Shown here piece by piece: positions 16,942-26,010 of a stretch of 64,000 bases of DNA. Location of the stretch: positions 62,001 to 126,000 of the forward strand of contig OMZV01000008.1 of assembly GCA_900315635.1 (NCBI GenBank). Reading direction: 5' to 3'. The stretch is from an uncultured Prevotella sp. GTDB taxonomy: Bacteria > Bacteroidota > Bacteroidia > Bacteroidales > Bacteroidaceae. The position numbers and the translations under genes were made by a program. Every line of letters starts with the position of its first letter. Position 1 is the first letter of the stretch. Below the pieces are notes generated by a model. It made no database searches and was not told the DNA's origin. It saw only the letters and a list, made by a program, of their open reading frames with translations.

Positions 16942-19338
16942 ATGAAAAAGATATTATATTTCTTTTTGCTTTGCCTCGCCGCATGCCCGACATTCCTTTT
17001 CGTGTCGTGCTCAGATGATGACGATGTGGACCCTTCGACAAACAGGCAGTTCATGACAATGTTCATCACCGACTACACACGTAACAAGGGAACCGACTAT
17101 CCATACAACTGCGGACTCGACGGAGCATATCCTCACGGCAACACCATCCACCTCTATTGGTACGGTGTTGACAACTGTGCAGGTTATCAGATTCAGATGG
17201 CACTCCAGCCAAAGGTCTCCAATGGTGACGATGCCTGGAACTCTATCCAGGGCACCAGCGACCTTCTGCTCGATACCATCATCAAGCCGGGACAGCTCGA
17301 CCTCGTCATTCCTGACTTGCAGTATTCAACCGACTATCGTTTCGCCATCCGCGCCCTGTCGCCACTTGACGATAACGTAACCGACTTCTCTCACGCTTCC
17401 CAGTGGTACGGTCATGGCAATGGCCGCCAGTGGCAGGAGTATCTTGGCATCAAGACCAACGACCGCTATCCTACCCCAATGGCTATCTACGTCAACCAGG
17501 CGCAGACCACCGAGGAGACAATGCACGTCTATCTGAACCGCAACCTCAGCGACCTCGGTCTCGACCCTAACAATCCCGATGATGCCGAAAAGCTCGCCTC
17601 TTTCCGTGAGAACTTCAACATCGATGAGAACGGCAACCTCGGTTACAAGTACATCACCGTAGCACCGTCACCAAACAACCCTAACTCAACCGTTGGCGAG
17701 AAGTGGCGCAACTACAAGATTACCGATGAAGACTGGGCACGCGGCTACATCGTAGTCGATGGCCTTACTCCAAACTCAGTATACGTTATCGACGCTATCG
17801 ACCCACGCGTGAAGACAGCCGTCGACGCCAAGTACAACACCGTTACCGCACGTTCTGACGGTCAGCCTGGTCCTCCAATCCTGTTGAACCACGACTCACT
17901 GATTAACGCTCTGAACAACGCACCGGTCAACTCTGACTATCCAAACATCAGACGTAGCGATGTCTTTGGACTTGCATCACAGTACAACGCAGCTCCTCTG
18001 ACTCCTACACTTCACGACTTCATCTCCAACACCAACTACGCCGAGGGTCAGACCTACTACCTCGAGGGTGGCAAGACCTACTACATCGATGGCAACGACA
18101 TCACATGTAAGGGCTTCACACTCCGTACCAACCCAGCCGACATAGCTAAGGGACTCCGCGCTAAGGTCATCTGCGGTATTGGTAAGAACACCACCATCTA
18201 CAATAACAACGCCAACGGTGAGCAGTGGCAGGGTTCATACACCATGTTCATGTTCGGTCGTCAGCCGGAAGCAGGTGAAGGTGGTGAGATCTACATGAAG
18301 AAGCTCGCCTTCTACGACATCGACTTCGACAACCCGACAGCCCTCAACTACGGAGACAACGCAGCAGGAGCAGGAACCGTAGCAGGTAACTACTTCTTCA
18401 ACATGTTCTCTAACGGTATGGCAGTCACCCTTGACTCACTCGTCATCGACAACTGTACATTCAAGCGCTGCGTCCGCGGATTCATCCGTGAGCAGGGACC
18501 AAACTACAAGGTATGGAACCACGTACTCATGGAGAACAACCAGTTCTTCGATTGCGGTTACTACAACCAGGGTGCAGGTGGTTATCCATGGATTGCAGGT
18601 TCAGCCAACAACCCGGCAACCAACTTGTTCGCCGACTTCAAGTGCATCAACAATACATTCTATGACAGTCCGTTCCCATGCTTCTTCGCAGAGCAGACCG
18701 ACGGAGTAGCCTGGACAGGAGGACCGTGGCACATCACGTTCTCTAACAACACGATGGTCAACTTCAACACCCGTTCTAACGGAGCTATCTTCAAGATGCG
18801 CTCACTGCCTGACGGTTCAGTCTTCAACGTCAAGAACAACCTCTTCGTCCTGACCAAGCAGAGCACCGACCAGCGCGTACTCGGATGCTGGGGTTCTGAT
18901 ATTCGTTCGACCCAGACACTGTCCGACGGTTCAGCCGCTCACGTAACCCTGAACTTCGGCAACAACTGGTCGACCAACAACAACCTCACTGACGGACAGA
19001 TCTTCACCGGCGCAAGATTCTCTTCGAACTCTAACAGCTTCGGAACTCTTGTCAAGGAGAACACCGCTACACTGAACGGTTCACTCAACGTCAACGTTGC
19101 CAACATCTCAGCTACCCAGCTGTTCCACAGCCCGAACCCGCCACACAGCGCACAGTCGGCTTCCGACCGCAACATGCACCGTGCTGACGCCCTCGACGGA
19201 ACAGCTAAGCAGTACAATGTCAACCTGTACTACAAGAACACCAACAACGACATCTACAACAACAACGTAGGTGACCCACGCTGGCGTTCACGTGCAGCCA
19301 CACAGGCAAAGCAACGCACAAGAGCTTACCGCCGCTAA
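16942..19338 (+). CDS. Surface lipoprotein with FnIII-like and pectate-lyase-like beta-helix domains
   Basis: Third gene of the SusC/SusD operon, 20 bases after susD. Lipobox FVSC gives a lipidated Cys at about residue 23, followed by an acidic stretch (SDDDDVD) that resembles a surface-export signal. The N-terminal third looks like one or two fibronectin III-like beta domains. From about residue 370 a right-handed beta-helix pattern begins (YYLEGGKTYYIDGNDITCKG and later asparagine-ladder segments). This matches the DUF4957/DUF5123 type proteins found in pectin loci. The C-terminus is basic (Arg/Lys-rich), which is odd. It could be a pectin-binding protein or a lyase; no catalytic triad was identified. 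Confidence 0.75.
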   Translation: MKKILYFFLLCLAACPTFLFVSCSDDDDVDPSTNRQFMTMFITDYTRNKGTDYPYNCGLDGAYPHGNTIHLYWYGVDNCAGYQIQMALQPKVSNGDDAWNSIQGTSDLLLDTIIKPGQLDLVIPDLQYSTDYRFAIRALSPLDDNVTDFSHASQWYGHGNGRQWQEYLGIKTNDRYPTPMAIYVNQAQTTEETMHVYLNRNLSDLGLDPNNPDDAEKLASFRENFNIDENGNLGYKYITVAPSPNNPNSTVGEKWRNYKITDEDWARGYIVVDGLTPNSVYVIDAIDPRVKTAVDAKYNTVTARSDGQPGPPILLNHDSLINALNNAPVNSDYPNIRRSDVFGLASQYNAAPLTPTLHDFISNTNYAEGQTYYLEGGKTYYIDGNDITCKGFTLRTNPADIAKGLRAKVICGIGKNTTIYNNNANGEQWQGSYTMFMFGRQPEAGEGGEIYMKKLAFYDIDFDNPTALNYGDNAAGAGTVAGNYFFNMFSNGMAVTLDSLVIDNCTFKRCVRGFIREQGPNYKVWNHVLMENNQFFDCGYYNQGAGGYPWIAGSANNPATNLFADFKCINNTFYDSPFPCFFAEQTDGVAWTGGPWHITFSNNTMVNFNTRSNGAIFKMRSLPDGSVFNVKNNLFVLTKQSTDQRVLGCWGSDIRSTQTLSDGSAAHVTLNFGNNWSTNNNLTDGQIFTGARFSSNSNSFGTLVKENTATLNGSLNVNVANISATQLFHSPNPPHSAQSASDRNMHRADALDGTAKQYNVNLYYKNTNNDIYNNNVGDPRWRSRAATQAKQRTRAYRR

Positions 19339-19352
19339 GTAACACAACCACA

Positions 19353-19374
19353 CCCCTCCCCACAGCGGGAGGGG
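19353..19374. terminator. GC-rich hairpin between two pectin-locus lipoprotein genes
   Basis: CCCCTCCC at 19353-19360 pairs with GGGAGGGG at 19367-19374 across a 6-base loop. There is no T-run, so it could weaken transcription into the next gene or stabilise the upstream mRNA. Arms resemble the GC-rich repeat family at 22484, 35091 and 43213. Confidence 0.5.
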
Positions 19375-19411
19375 CTTGATGTTAAATCAAATAAAGTCTA
19401 CAATTATCTAT

Positions 19412-19975
19412 ATGAAACTAATTTCAAAGACTATACTCCTCTCCGGCGCTTTCCTTGCCGCAATGTGCTTTGCATCATGCGACAATGACGTAGCCTACGA
19501 GGATGCAGACACCAACAACCCGTCGTTCGTACCGAACTACACCGATTCCACCGTGGTTGCCCATCCTGACAGTCTTGTCAACTCATCATGGCAGCGCGGC
19601 ACAGGCATCAAACGGAACGTCTTTGGTCAGGAAGTTGAAGGCTACGTAGAGAGCCTTAATTTCGAGCGTGACTCAGTAGTCGTCAAGATGAGCGAGCCAT
19701 CAACCATCGAAGCACTCGGCGACGGAGCCAACGCCTACACATGGACTGACGACTCCAACAACGAGAAGACCCCAAAGTATGAGTACACCTACTCATCAGT
19801 AACCGGACGTGTGGAGATTTTCAAGATGGTCAAGAACGACAAGGGAGCCGTTTCCAAGTCAGCCATCTTCACCGGCATTGCCGTCAGCGGTACACTCAAC
19901 CGTGTAGCAACTGACGTTATCACCCTTTCTCACTTCGGAGATGTCCCTTCACAGACATATCTCGTGAGACAATAA
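19412..19975 (+). CDS. Small secreted lipoprotein of unknown function (pectin locus)
   Basis: Starting at the ATG at 19412 gives MKLISKTILLSGAFLAAMCF followed by the lipobox ASC, with lipidated Cys at residue 23. Twelve upstream codons in the same frame would spoil the signal peptide. The mature part (about 165 residues) is Ser/Thr/Asp-rich and probably all-beta, with segments such as EVEGYVESLNFERDSVVVKM and VSGTLNRVATDVITLSHFGD. No known family was recognised. It is probably cotranscribed with the upstream locus genes, so a surface glycan-binding or assembly role is plausible but only inferred. Confidence 0.8.
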   Translation: MKLISKTILLSGAFLAAMCFASCDNDVAYEDADTNNPSFVPNYTDSTVVAHPDSLVNSSWQRGTGIKRNVFGQEVEGYVESLNFERDSVVVKMSEPSTIEALGDGANAYTWTDDSNNEKTPKYEYTYSSVTGRVEIFKMVKNDKGAVSKSAIFTGIAVSGTLNRVATDVITLSHFGDVPSQTYLVRQ

Positions 19976-20004
19976 CTAAAAGAACTTAAAAATTAAGACA
20001 TTTC

Positions 20005-20043
20005 TTGCCCATTGGCATAAGTTTTACTATCTTTGCCAATGGG
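20005..20043 (+). promoter_or_regulatory. Promoter with overlapping perfect 10-bp inverted repeat
   Basis: -7 box TATCTTTG at 20028-20035 with a TTGC -33-like element at 20005-20008. CCCATTGGCA at 20008-20017 and TGCCAATGGG at 20034-20043 form a perfect inverted repeat that brackets the -7 box. This could be an operator or a start-site hairpin. It precedes the secreted-protein gene at 20089. Confidence 0.6.
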
Positions 20044-20088
20044 TAAACCTAAAAAATTAATTTATAAACAAACAAAAAAAACTTTTCT

Positions 20089-22455
20089 ATGAAAAAGATT
20101 TTTACCTTAATCGTAGCCCTCATCGGACTCGCAGGCGTTGCCAGCGCTTCTACAGTCGATGACCTTCAGACGCTGAAGCATAGTTATGTCTTCACGGCTG
20201 ACGACTACACAAGTAATGGAACAGGCACCCGTACAAAGGGTGATTTGTTCGGAGACGACCACTTCCTCGATGTAAACGGTGGCTCAGTTGCAACTAACAA
20301 GGGAAGCATAAACCTTTCAGTTGTCGACGACTATGGCATCGTCACACAGGCTATTGCCGACAAGTATGGCGCCGAATATCCTGACGCTCACCTGAACTCT
20401 CTTCGTCTGAAGAACGCACAGGATATTATCGCATTCAAGGCAATTGCAGGTTCTAAGATTATCATCTTCTATCAGAACAACAGCAAGGACCGTTATCCTT
20501 ATTTCGCTAAGGACGCAGCTTTGAACGATCCTTACGCAGAACAGGGAACAAAGTACGTCGCTTACGACAAGGAAGGCGTTGACAAGGCTCACTCTGCTCT
20601 TGCACGTATCGAGTGGACAGTTCCAGCTGATGCTGATGGCGCAGTAACATACGTTGGTTCAAAGGGTGGCGATATGTTCCTCAGCTACATCATCGTCGAG
20701 GCTAACGAGGCTGAAGGCACACCTCTTATCAAGGTTGGCGCTCAGCAGTATGAAGATGGTCTGTATTTCAAGCAGGTAACCATCACTCCTACCCAGGCTT
20801 ACGGTACAGAGACTGTCGTTCAGTACACAACTGATGGTACAGAGCCAACCGCAACTAATGGTACTCTCTACACCGGTCCGTTCAAAGTTTACAACGAGGC
20901 TACTGTCAAGGCAGTTCCTTATCTCGGTTCAGTAGCTGAGGGTGCTGAGGTTATTGACGGTACCGGTGCAAAGGTTGAGAACGATGCAGCCGTTAACTTC
21001 AAGTTCAACGCTCCTACTATCGAGGACGACGGCAACGGTAACGTAACCATCACATCTGAATATCCCGGCGCTAAGAACTTCGCTTCTTATCTCGACCAGA
21101 CTGACGTTGAAGGCAACAGCTTCACTCTGACAGAGTCTGCTAATGTAACAGCTTACTCTGAGATCACAAATGGTTCTCACGGTACATTCGAGTCCGAGAA
21201 GGCTTCTAAGAATGTTTATGTACTCTCTCCTGTCAGCAACGCTAAGCTGAACTTCGGTAAGGCAGCCATCGAGGTTGACGAGGAAAAGACAACTGAGACT
21301 TCAACTGCATACAAGTTCTCTGACCCATCAGCAATCGCTCCTAAGTCACAGTTCTTCTTCAATGCAGCTCCACAGGTTAAGATCGTCAACGACGCTCAGT
21401 ATCAGATCGACGGCGACTCTGTCTATCTTGGCATGGGTAACGCTGAGAACATTACCTTCAAGGTAGCTGAGGGCGACTCTATCAACGTAACAGTTGTTAC
21501 TTCTAAGAACTCTTGCAAGAATATCGATGACACCACAGTTGACGAAAAGACCGGCACTTATAAGAGTCTTGCTAACTATGTAAATGTCGACGGTACAGTA
21601 TACGGTTTCGACAACACTCCTGACAACTTCCAGAACGTAATCAAGTTCGGACTTGGCGCAGGTATCCACACATTCAGAAAGTACAGTGGAACTGGTAACA
21701 TTCTCGTTCACGACATCACTATCGAAAAGGTTGGCGGTGCTACACCAGTAGCAGGTGAGGACTATGACTTCGCAGCCGCTGTCGGTGAGAATCTCGACTG
21801 GAACCTTAACCCATCAAAGACTGCCGCTCCATTCAGAATCAACAAGAAGGCTGGTGCTGAGGATCGTCAGGAGCGCAACTTCCGCGGTTATCAGAACTAC
21901 ACAGGAACCATCCTTCCTGCAGTCTGCAACGTTTACTTCGTACGTCCTTTCGCTCAGGATTCTGTAAATGGTGGTCTTACATTCACTAACGAGAGCTACC
22001 TGGCTGTCGACAGCCTGACCGACAATGCAGTCATCACTATCGAATATACTAACACTAACGATTCTAAGCTCATCTACGCTCCGGGCAACAAGCTTCAGAC
22101 TGAGGCTACAGTTGACGGTGCAGTTGCTGAGACTGGTGTAACTGAGGTTGCTAGTGGTGCTCCTGTAACTATCACAAAGGCAGTTACCGGTGGTAATGGT
22201 AGTAAGACAGATGACGGCGTAATCACTAATGAGAACAATGCCGCTTACACTTGCTTCCGCATCCCGAAGAACACAACTATCAAGAAGATCACTGTTGAGC
22301 CGGGTAATGGCAATACTACTACCGGTATCAAGAATGTCAATGCAGCTGAGAACGTCAACGGTCTCCAGAAGCCTGTAAAGGTTATCGAGAACGGTCGCCT
22401 CGTCATCAAGACTGCTAATGGCACATTCGCTATCGACGGTTCAAGACTGAAGTAA
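20089..22455 (+). CDS. Large secreted protein with chitobiase-like C-terminal repeat domain, function unknown
   Basis: 788 residues with a Sec signal peptide (MKKIFTLIVALIGLAGVASA) and no lipobox. At about residues 240-280 the segment VQYTTDGTEPTATNGTLYTG matches the chitobiase/beta-hexosaminidase C-terminal type domain (CHB_HEX_C). Much of the rest is Asn/Thr/Val-rich predicted beta-sheet. The end (from about residue 744, TGIKNVNAAENVNG, then ENGRLVIKTANGTFAIDG) resembles C-terminal tails of secreted Prevotella proteins that may be secretion or anchoring signals. It has its own promoter and a strong terminator, so it is a monocistronic unit within the pectin locus. Catalytic function was not recognised; a carbohydrate-binding or adhesin role is possible. 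Confidence 0.8.
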   Translation: MKKIFTLIVALIGLAGVASASTVDDLQTLKHSYVFTADDYTSNGTGTRTKGDLFGDDHFLDVNGGSVATNKGSINLSVVDDYGIVTQAIADKYGAEYPDAHLNSLRLKNAQDIIAFKAIAGSKIIIFYQNNSKDRYPYFAKDAALNDPYAEQGTKYVAYDKEGVDKAHSALARIEWTVPADADGAVTYVGSKGGDMFLSYIIVEANEAEGTPLIKVGAQQYEDGLYFKQVTITPTQAYGTETVVQYTTDGTEPTATNGTLYTGPFKVYNEATVKAVPYLGSVAEGAEVIDGTGAKVENDAAVNFKFNAPTIEDDGNGNVTITSEYPGAKNFASYLDQTDVEGNSFTLTESANVTAYSEITNGSHGTFESEKASKNVYVLSPVSNAKLNFGKAAIEVDEEKTTETSTAYKFSDPSAIAPKSQFFFNAAPQVKIVNDAQYQIDGDSVYLGMGNAENITFKVAEGDSINVTVVTSKNSCKNIDDTTVDEKTGTYKSLANYVNVDGTVYGFDNTPDNFQNVIKFGLGAGIHTFRKYSGTGNILVHDITIEKVGGATPVAGEDYDFAAAVGENLDWNLNPSKTAAPFRINKKAGAEDRQERNFRGYQNYTGTILPAVCNVYFVRPFAQDSVNGGLTFTNESYLAVDSLTDNAVITIEYTNTNDSKLIYAPGNKLQTEATVDGAVAETGVTEVASGAPVTITKAVTGGNGSKTDDGVITNENNAAYTCFRIPKNTTIKKITVEPGNGNTTTGIKNVNAAENVNGLQKPVKVIENGRLVIKTANGTFAIDGSRLK

Positions 22456-22483
22456 AAAAATCCCAAAAGAGGATCCACCCCGA

Positions 22484-22502
22484 CCCTCCTTTAAAAGGAG
22501 GG
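22484..22502. repeat. Short GC-rich inverted repeat
   Basis: CCCTCCTTT and AAAGGAGGG form a near-continuous palindrome just after the upstream stop codon. It resembles the CCTCCC/GGGAGG elements elsewhere in the window. Confidence 0.6.
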
Positions 22503-22519
22503 AGGGATAATACCTACAT

Positions 22520-22556
22520 AAAGGCAGAGACTGATAAAGTCCCTGCCTTTTTTTTG
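22520..22556 (+). terminator. Strong intrinsic terminator
   Basis: AAAGGCAGAGACT at 22520-22532 pairs with AGTCCCTGCCTTT at 22538-22550 with one mismatch and a 5-base loop. Further T residues follow. It ends transcription of the 20089-22455 gene and separates it from the GH28 gene. Confidence 0.85.
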
Positions 22557-22586
22557 TTTTTTCTTGCTTAATAAATAAAAATATAG

Positions 22587-22594
22587 TATTTTTG
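22587..22594 (+). promoter_or_regulatory. Candidate -7 element of the GH28 promoter
   Basis: TATTTTTG matches TAnnTTTG; a weak TTG is found 20 bases upstream at 22564. The leader is about 135 nt and AT-rich, with no other clear structure. Confidence 0.5.
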
Positions 22595-22731
22595 CAACAA
22601 GATAGATAATAAAATAGTCGTCAAATCCACAGAAACAAGAAATTATAAGCTATTTTGAAACACAGATGAAACTGTTTAAAGACAACAAATAATACAAACA
22701 AAAATCCAACACAACTATCAAACTTATCTAT

Positions 22732-24261
22732 ATGAAACGAACAAAAATCATGGCGTCACTGCTGGCAGCAATGCTGATTATGCCTCAGCTTGCCGGCGCA
22801 CAGGAGTACGGCGTAACAACCGAAGCCAGCGAGCAGAACACTCCTGAAGGCTGGACAGCAGTGTCACTGCCAAACATCAACAGCGGATTCACGGGTAACA
22901 GAATCCAGAACATCACAAGTCATGGAGCCTCAACAGAGTCATCGGACAACCATAGCGCCATTCAGGAAGCTATCGACGCCCTGCCCTCTCGTGGCGGCGT
23001 GGTCATTATCCCGAGAGGAACATGGCTCACAGGAGCATTCACTCTGAAGTCGAAGACCATCCTTCACCTTGAGAAGGGAGCAACACTGAAGCTCCTGCCT
23101 ATGGGCGAATGGAGCGATGGCGACACCCCACTTATCCAGTGCCGTAACAAGGCTACTGACGTTATCGTCGAAGGCGAGGACAAAGACAGCTGTGTCATCG
23201 ACGGACAAGGCGCCGCATGGTGGGCTGTCCGTGACAAGTACGGCAAGAGCAGCACAGAGTGGAACAACCTGAAGCGTCCGGGCATCATCGACTTCCAGAT
23301 GGGCGACCGCCGCTTCCTTATCAAGAACATCACTATCAAGAACTCTCCGACATCGAACATCCGTATCGGCAAGAACAACAACGGTATGCATACCACCATC
23401 CACGATGTCATCATCCGTGAGCCGGCATCGGAACTTCGCTACAGCGAAAGCAACCCTGACGGCAAGAACCCGTCACACAACACCGACGGTATTCCTGTTT
23501 GGACAAAGTTCGTCAACATCTACAACTGCGACATTTCCAACGGTGATGATAATGTCGTCATCGACGCAGGCGGACAGTATGTCCACATCTGGAACTGCGA
23601 GTTCGGCACCGGTCACGGCGCATCCATCGGCAGCTTCACGACCAATGTCCACGATATTCTGTGGGAGAACATCAACTTCGAAGGCACATCGGCAGGTTTC
23701 CGCCTGAAGAGCAATGTCGGCAGAAGCGGCAGCGTCTACAACATCACGATGCGCAACTGCACCATGAACAATGTCTCCGGTCCTATCAGCATGACATCAT
23801 GGTACGACAGCGAGCCTGCACTGCCTGCATCACGCAATGACTCTGTAGCCAACACACCGTACTATCACGACATCCTCATTCAGAACGTAACGGCGACAAA
23901 TGCCAAGGGTGAGTCAATCCACCTCTTCGGACGTCCTGAGAGCTACATCAGCAACGTCACTTTCGACAATGTCCAGATTAAGGCTACACAGGGAATGTTC
24001 CTTGCTTACTGCCGTGGCATTAAGTTCATCAACGGCTGCAACCTCGCCACCACTGCAGGCAACTACATCAAGCGCAGATACGAGGCTTACTTCACAGGCA
24101 ATTATGACGGCTCCGACCCTACCACAGGCATCAATGCTCCATCGGTAACTAAGACATCTACCGACAATGCATGGTATAACCTCAGCGGTCAGAAGGTCAA
24201 CGAGAACAACATGCCAAAGGGGATTTACATCCACGAAGGCAAGAAGTTCATAGTAAAATAA
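22732..24261 (+). CDS. Secreted GH28 polygalacturonase
   Basis: Hydrolyses alpha-1,4 bonds of de-esterified homogalacturonan. It has a signal peptide (about 23 residues, ending AGAQ) and a right-handed beta-helix with the GH28 catalytic motifs: NTDG at about residue 249, GDDN at about 270, GHGASIG at about 293 and RLKS at about 323, the RIK-type position. The three Asp and the His are intact. The C-terminus ends with WYNLSGQKVNENNMPKGIYI, a tail typical of secreted Prevotella proteins and possibly a sorting signal. It is convergent with a second GH28 gene. Confidence 0.92.
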   Translation: MKRTKIMASLLAAMLIMPQLAGAQEYGVTTEASEQNTPEGWTAVSLPNINSGFTGNRIQNITSHGASTESSDNHSAIQEAIDALPSRGGVVIIPRGTWLTGAFTLKSKTILHLEKGATLKLLPMGEWSDGDTPLIQCRNKATDVIVEGEDKDSCVIDGQGAAWWAVRDKYGKSSTEWNNLKRPGIIDFQMGDRRFLIKNITIKNSPTSNIRIGKNNNGMHTTIHDVIIREPASELRYSESNPDGKNPSHNTDGIPVWTKFVNIYNCDISNGDDNVVIDAGGQYVHIWNCEFGTGHGASIGSFTTNVHDILWENINFEGTSAGFRLKSNVGRSGSVYNITMRNCTMNNVSGPISMTSWYDSEPALPASRNDSVANTPYYHDILIQNVTATNAKGESIHLFGRPESYISNVTFDNVQIKATQGMFLAYCRGIKFINGCNLATTAGNYIKRRYEAYFTGNYDGSDPTTGINAPSVTKTSTDNAWYNLSGQKVNENNMPKGIYIHEGKKFIVK

Positions 24262-24297
24262 TATTGACTATTTTCCCGATAGGGATAAGATAGAATT

Positions 24298-24375
24298 GTA
24301 AAACGGTATCTTTTACGTTGTAAAAGATACCGTTTTACGTTTTAATTGGGTATCTTTTAGAAGCTAAAAGATACC
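24298..24375. repeat. Double hairpin of the GGTATCTTTTA repeat family between convergent genes
   Basis: First hairpin: 19-bp perfect arms at 24298-24316 and 24320-24338 with a 3-base loop. Second hairpin: 12-bp perfect arms GGTATCTTTTAG at 24349-24360 and CTAAAAGATACC at 24364-24375. Both are built from the same core found at 2845 and 36162. Placed between two convergent polygalacturonase genes, they probably act as a bidirectional terminator. Confidence 0.85.
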
Positions 24376-24418
24376 GTTTTAGAAGCCGTTTGATTATCAG
24401 ACGGTTACAAAGTAGGCG

Positions 24419-25840
24419 TTACAACTTCGGAATGGTGCCGTTAACCTTGACATTCTTCAGTACAATGTTCTTTGTATTCTCCGACGACCATAGCTCATGA
24501 GCACCCGAAATATTGACGTTGGTGAGCGTAATGTCGTGGATGAGAGCCTGAGGAATACCACGTAGGACAATTCCGGCGCCAGCACTGTGGCAAACCACAT
24601 TACTTATATGAACGTCGGTAAAGTCAGGCTTGAATATCTTAGAGCTGTCAATGTCGGAGCCATTGCCCATCTGGAAGTTTACGTCCTTGTTGACATAAGT
24701 GTTCTCGAAAATGATAGCCTCGTTCTTGATGTTCGACATATAGATGCTGTCGCAGAATACATTCTCGGTCTTTCCGCCACGGTCCATGCCACTCTTGAAG
24801 CGCAAGCCGGTATCAGTTCCGTTGAATGTACAGTTGCGGACAACGATATTCTTCATGCCGCCTGAGCAGTCGCTGCCGATGACGAATCCGCCATGAGCAT
24901 GATAGACACGGCAGTCACGGATAAGCACGTCGCTCACCGGACCAGCCTTCACACCCGACGCGCCCTGTCCGCCTTTCATGCAGATACCGTCGTCGCCGGT
25001 ATTGACAGTAGTGTTGACGATGAGCACACGGCGGCAGTTGGTGAGGTCGATACCGTCGGCATTCTGGGCGTTCCACGGACTGCGTACGAAGATTCCGTCC
25101 ATGATGACATTCTCGCAATAGTAAGGATGTATGTGGAACCGCGGCGAGTTCTGGAATGTAACACCCTGCAGAAGGACGTTCTTGCAGCGGTAGATGCGGA
25201 CGAGGTCGTTGCGTCCCTTGTCGAGAGCATTGTACTTAGCACCCTGCGGAGCCCTCGGGAAAAAGAACTTTCCATCCTCAGTTACCGTTCCGCCCTGCTT
25301 CACGTAGGCTTTCCACTCCTCGTCGCTCTGCTTTCCGCGCTTCACCGGACGCCAGTAGTTACCGCTTCCGTCGATAAGACCGCCGCCGGTAATGGAGATG
25401 TCGGTGGCATGCTCGGCAGAGATAGCCGAACGGTAACGCCCGCGGGTACTCTTGGCACCTTCCTTTTGGACATACAAGCTTGGATCCGGCGAGAAGTAAA
25501 GGGTTGCGTTGTGGTCGAGGTGCAGGTCGATATGGCTCGTCAGCTCGATGGGACCGGTGAGGTATACGCCGACAGGTACGTCGACATGACCGCCGCCATG
25601 AGCCTCAACGGCTGCTATTGCCTTGGCGAAAGCGTCGGTACAGAGAGTCGTTCCGTCGCCTACAGCACCATAGTCGGCTACATTGACACGGTAGTCGGGT
25701 ATCTCAGGAGCCGCTGTCTGTGCCATCGAAATAGGCAGGTTGGAATAATAATGTGAATAATCAGGTCGTTCAGCCGCCACTGATGGCAACGCCACAGAAG
25801 CAGCAAGCAGTAGGGAAATTGCTGTTTGTTTTAGTTTCAT
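24419..25840 (-). CDS. Secreted GH28 polygalacturonase (second copy)
   Basis: 473-residue enzyme with signal peptide MKLKQTAISLLLAASVALPS followed by VAA. The N-terminal beta-helix entry INVADYGAVGDGTT-like region (here VNVADYGAVGDGTTLCTDAF) is typical of GH28 and related pectinases. Catalytic motifs: NADGID at about residue 258, GDDGI at about 283, HGGFVIGSDCSGG and RFKSG. It is not a recent duplicate of the other GH28: the motifs and flanking sequence differ clearly. That suggests different specificity, for example exo-acting against oligogalacturonides. The lack of a lipobox suggests a periplasmic or secreted product. Confidence 0.92.
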   Translation of the reverse strand: MKLKQTAISLLLAASVALPSVAAERPDYSHYYSNLPISMAQTAAPEIPDYRVNVADYGAVGDGTTLCTDAFAKAIAAVEAHGGGHVDVPVGVYLTGPIELTSHIDLHLDHNATLYFSPDPSLYVQKEGAKSTRGRYRSAISAEHATDISITGGGLIDGSGNYWRPVKRGKQSDEEWKAYVKQGGTVTEDGKFFFPRAPQGAKYNALDKGRNDLVRIYRCKNVLLQGVTFQNSPRFHIHPYYCENVIMDGIFVRSPWNAQNADGIDLTNCRRVLIVNTTVNTGDDGICMKGGQGASGVKAGPVSDVLIRDCRVYHAHGGFVIGSDCSGGMKNIVVRNCTFNGTDTGLRFKSGMDRGGKTENVFCDSIYMSNIKNEAIIFENTYVNKDVNFQMGNGSDIDSSKIFKPDFTDVHISNVVCHSAGAGIVLRGIPQALIHDITLTNVNISGAHELWSSENTKNIVLKNVKVNGTIPKL

Positions 25841-25880
25841 AAATGTTTGTCAGTTCGTGAGTTTGTCTATTATTCAAACG

Positions 25881-25888
25881 CAAAGTTA
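25881..25888 (-). promoter_or_regulatory. Candidate -7 element for the minus-strand GH28 gene
   Basis: On the minus strand this reads TAACTTTG, 40 bases upstream of the GH28 start. A matching -33 box is not obvious. Confidence 0.55.
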
Positions 25889-25956
25889 ATAATATTATTT
25901 TTTTGACATATAGCCGAAAGGCATAAAAAAGCATAAAAATAAAGTTAGCAATTTAT

Positions 25957-25987
25957 TTTGTATTGTCTTCGGTTTGCACTACCTTTG
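25957..25987 (+). promoter_or_regulatory. dxs promoter
   Basis: -33 TTTG at 25957-25960 and -7 TACCTTTG at 25980-25987, spaced exactly 19 bases, as in the Bacteroidota consensus. It supports the ATG at 26011 as the dxs start, since the upstream in-frame codons would precede transcription. Confidence 0.8.
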
Positions 25988-26010
25988 CAAAGATAAACAC
26001 GTTATTACTA

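Noticed and set aside
24893..25756. 287-codon plus-strand frame opposite the second GH28
   Set aside because: No signal peptide or domain; the GH28 gene on the other strand has all catalytic motifs.
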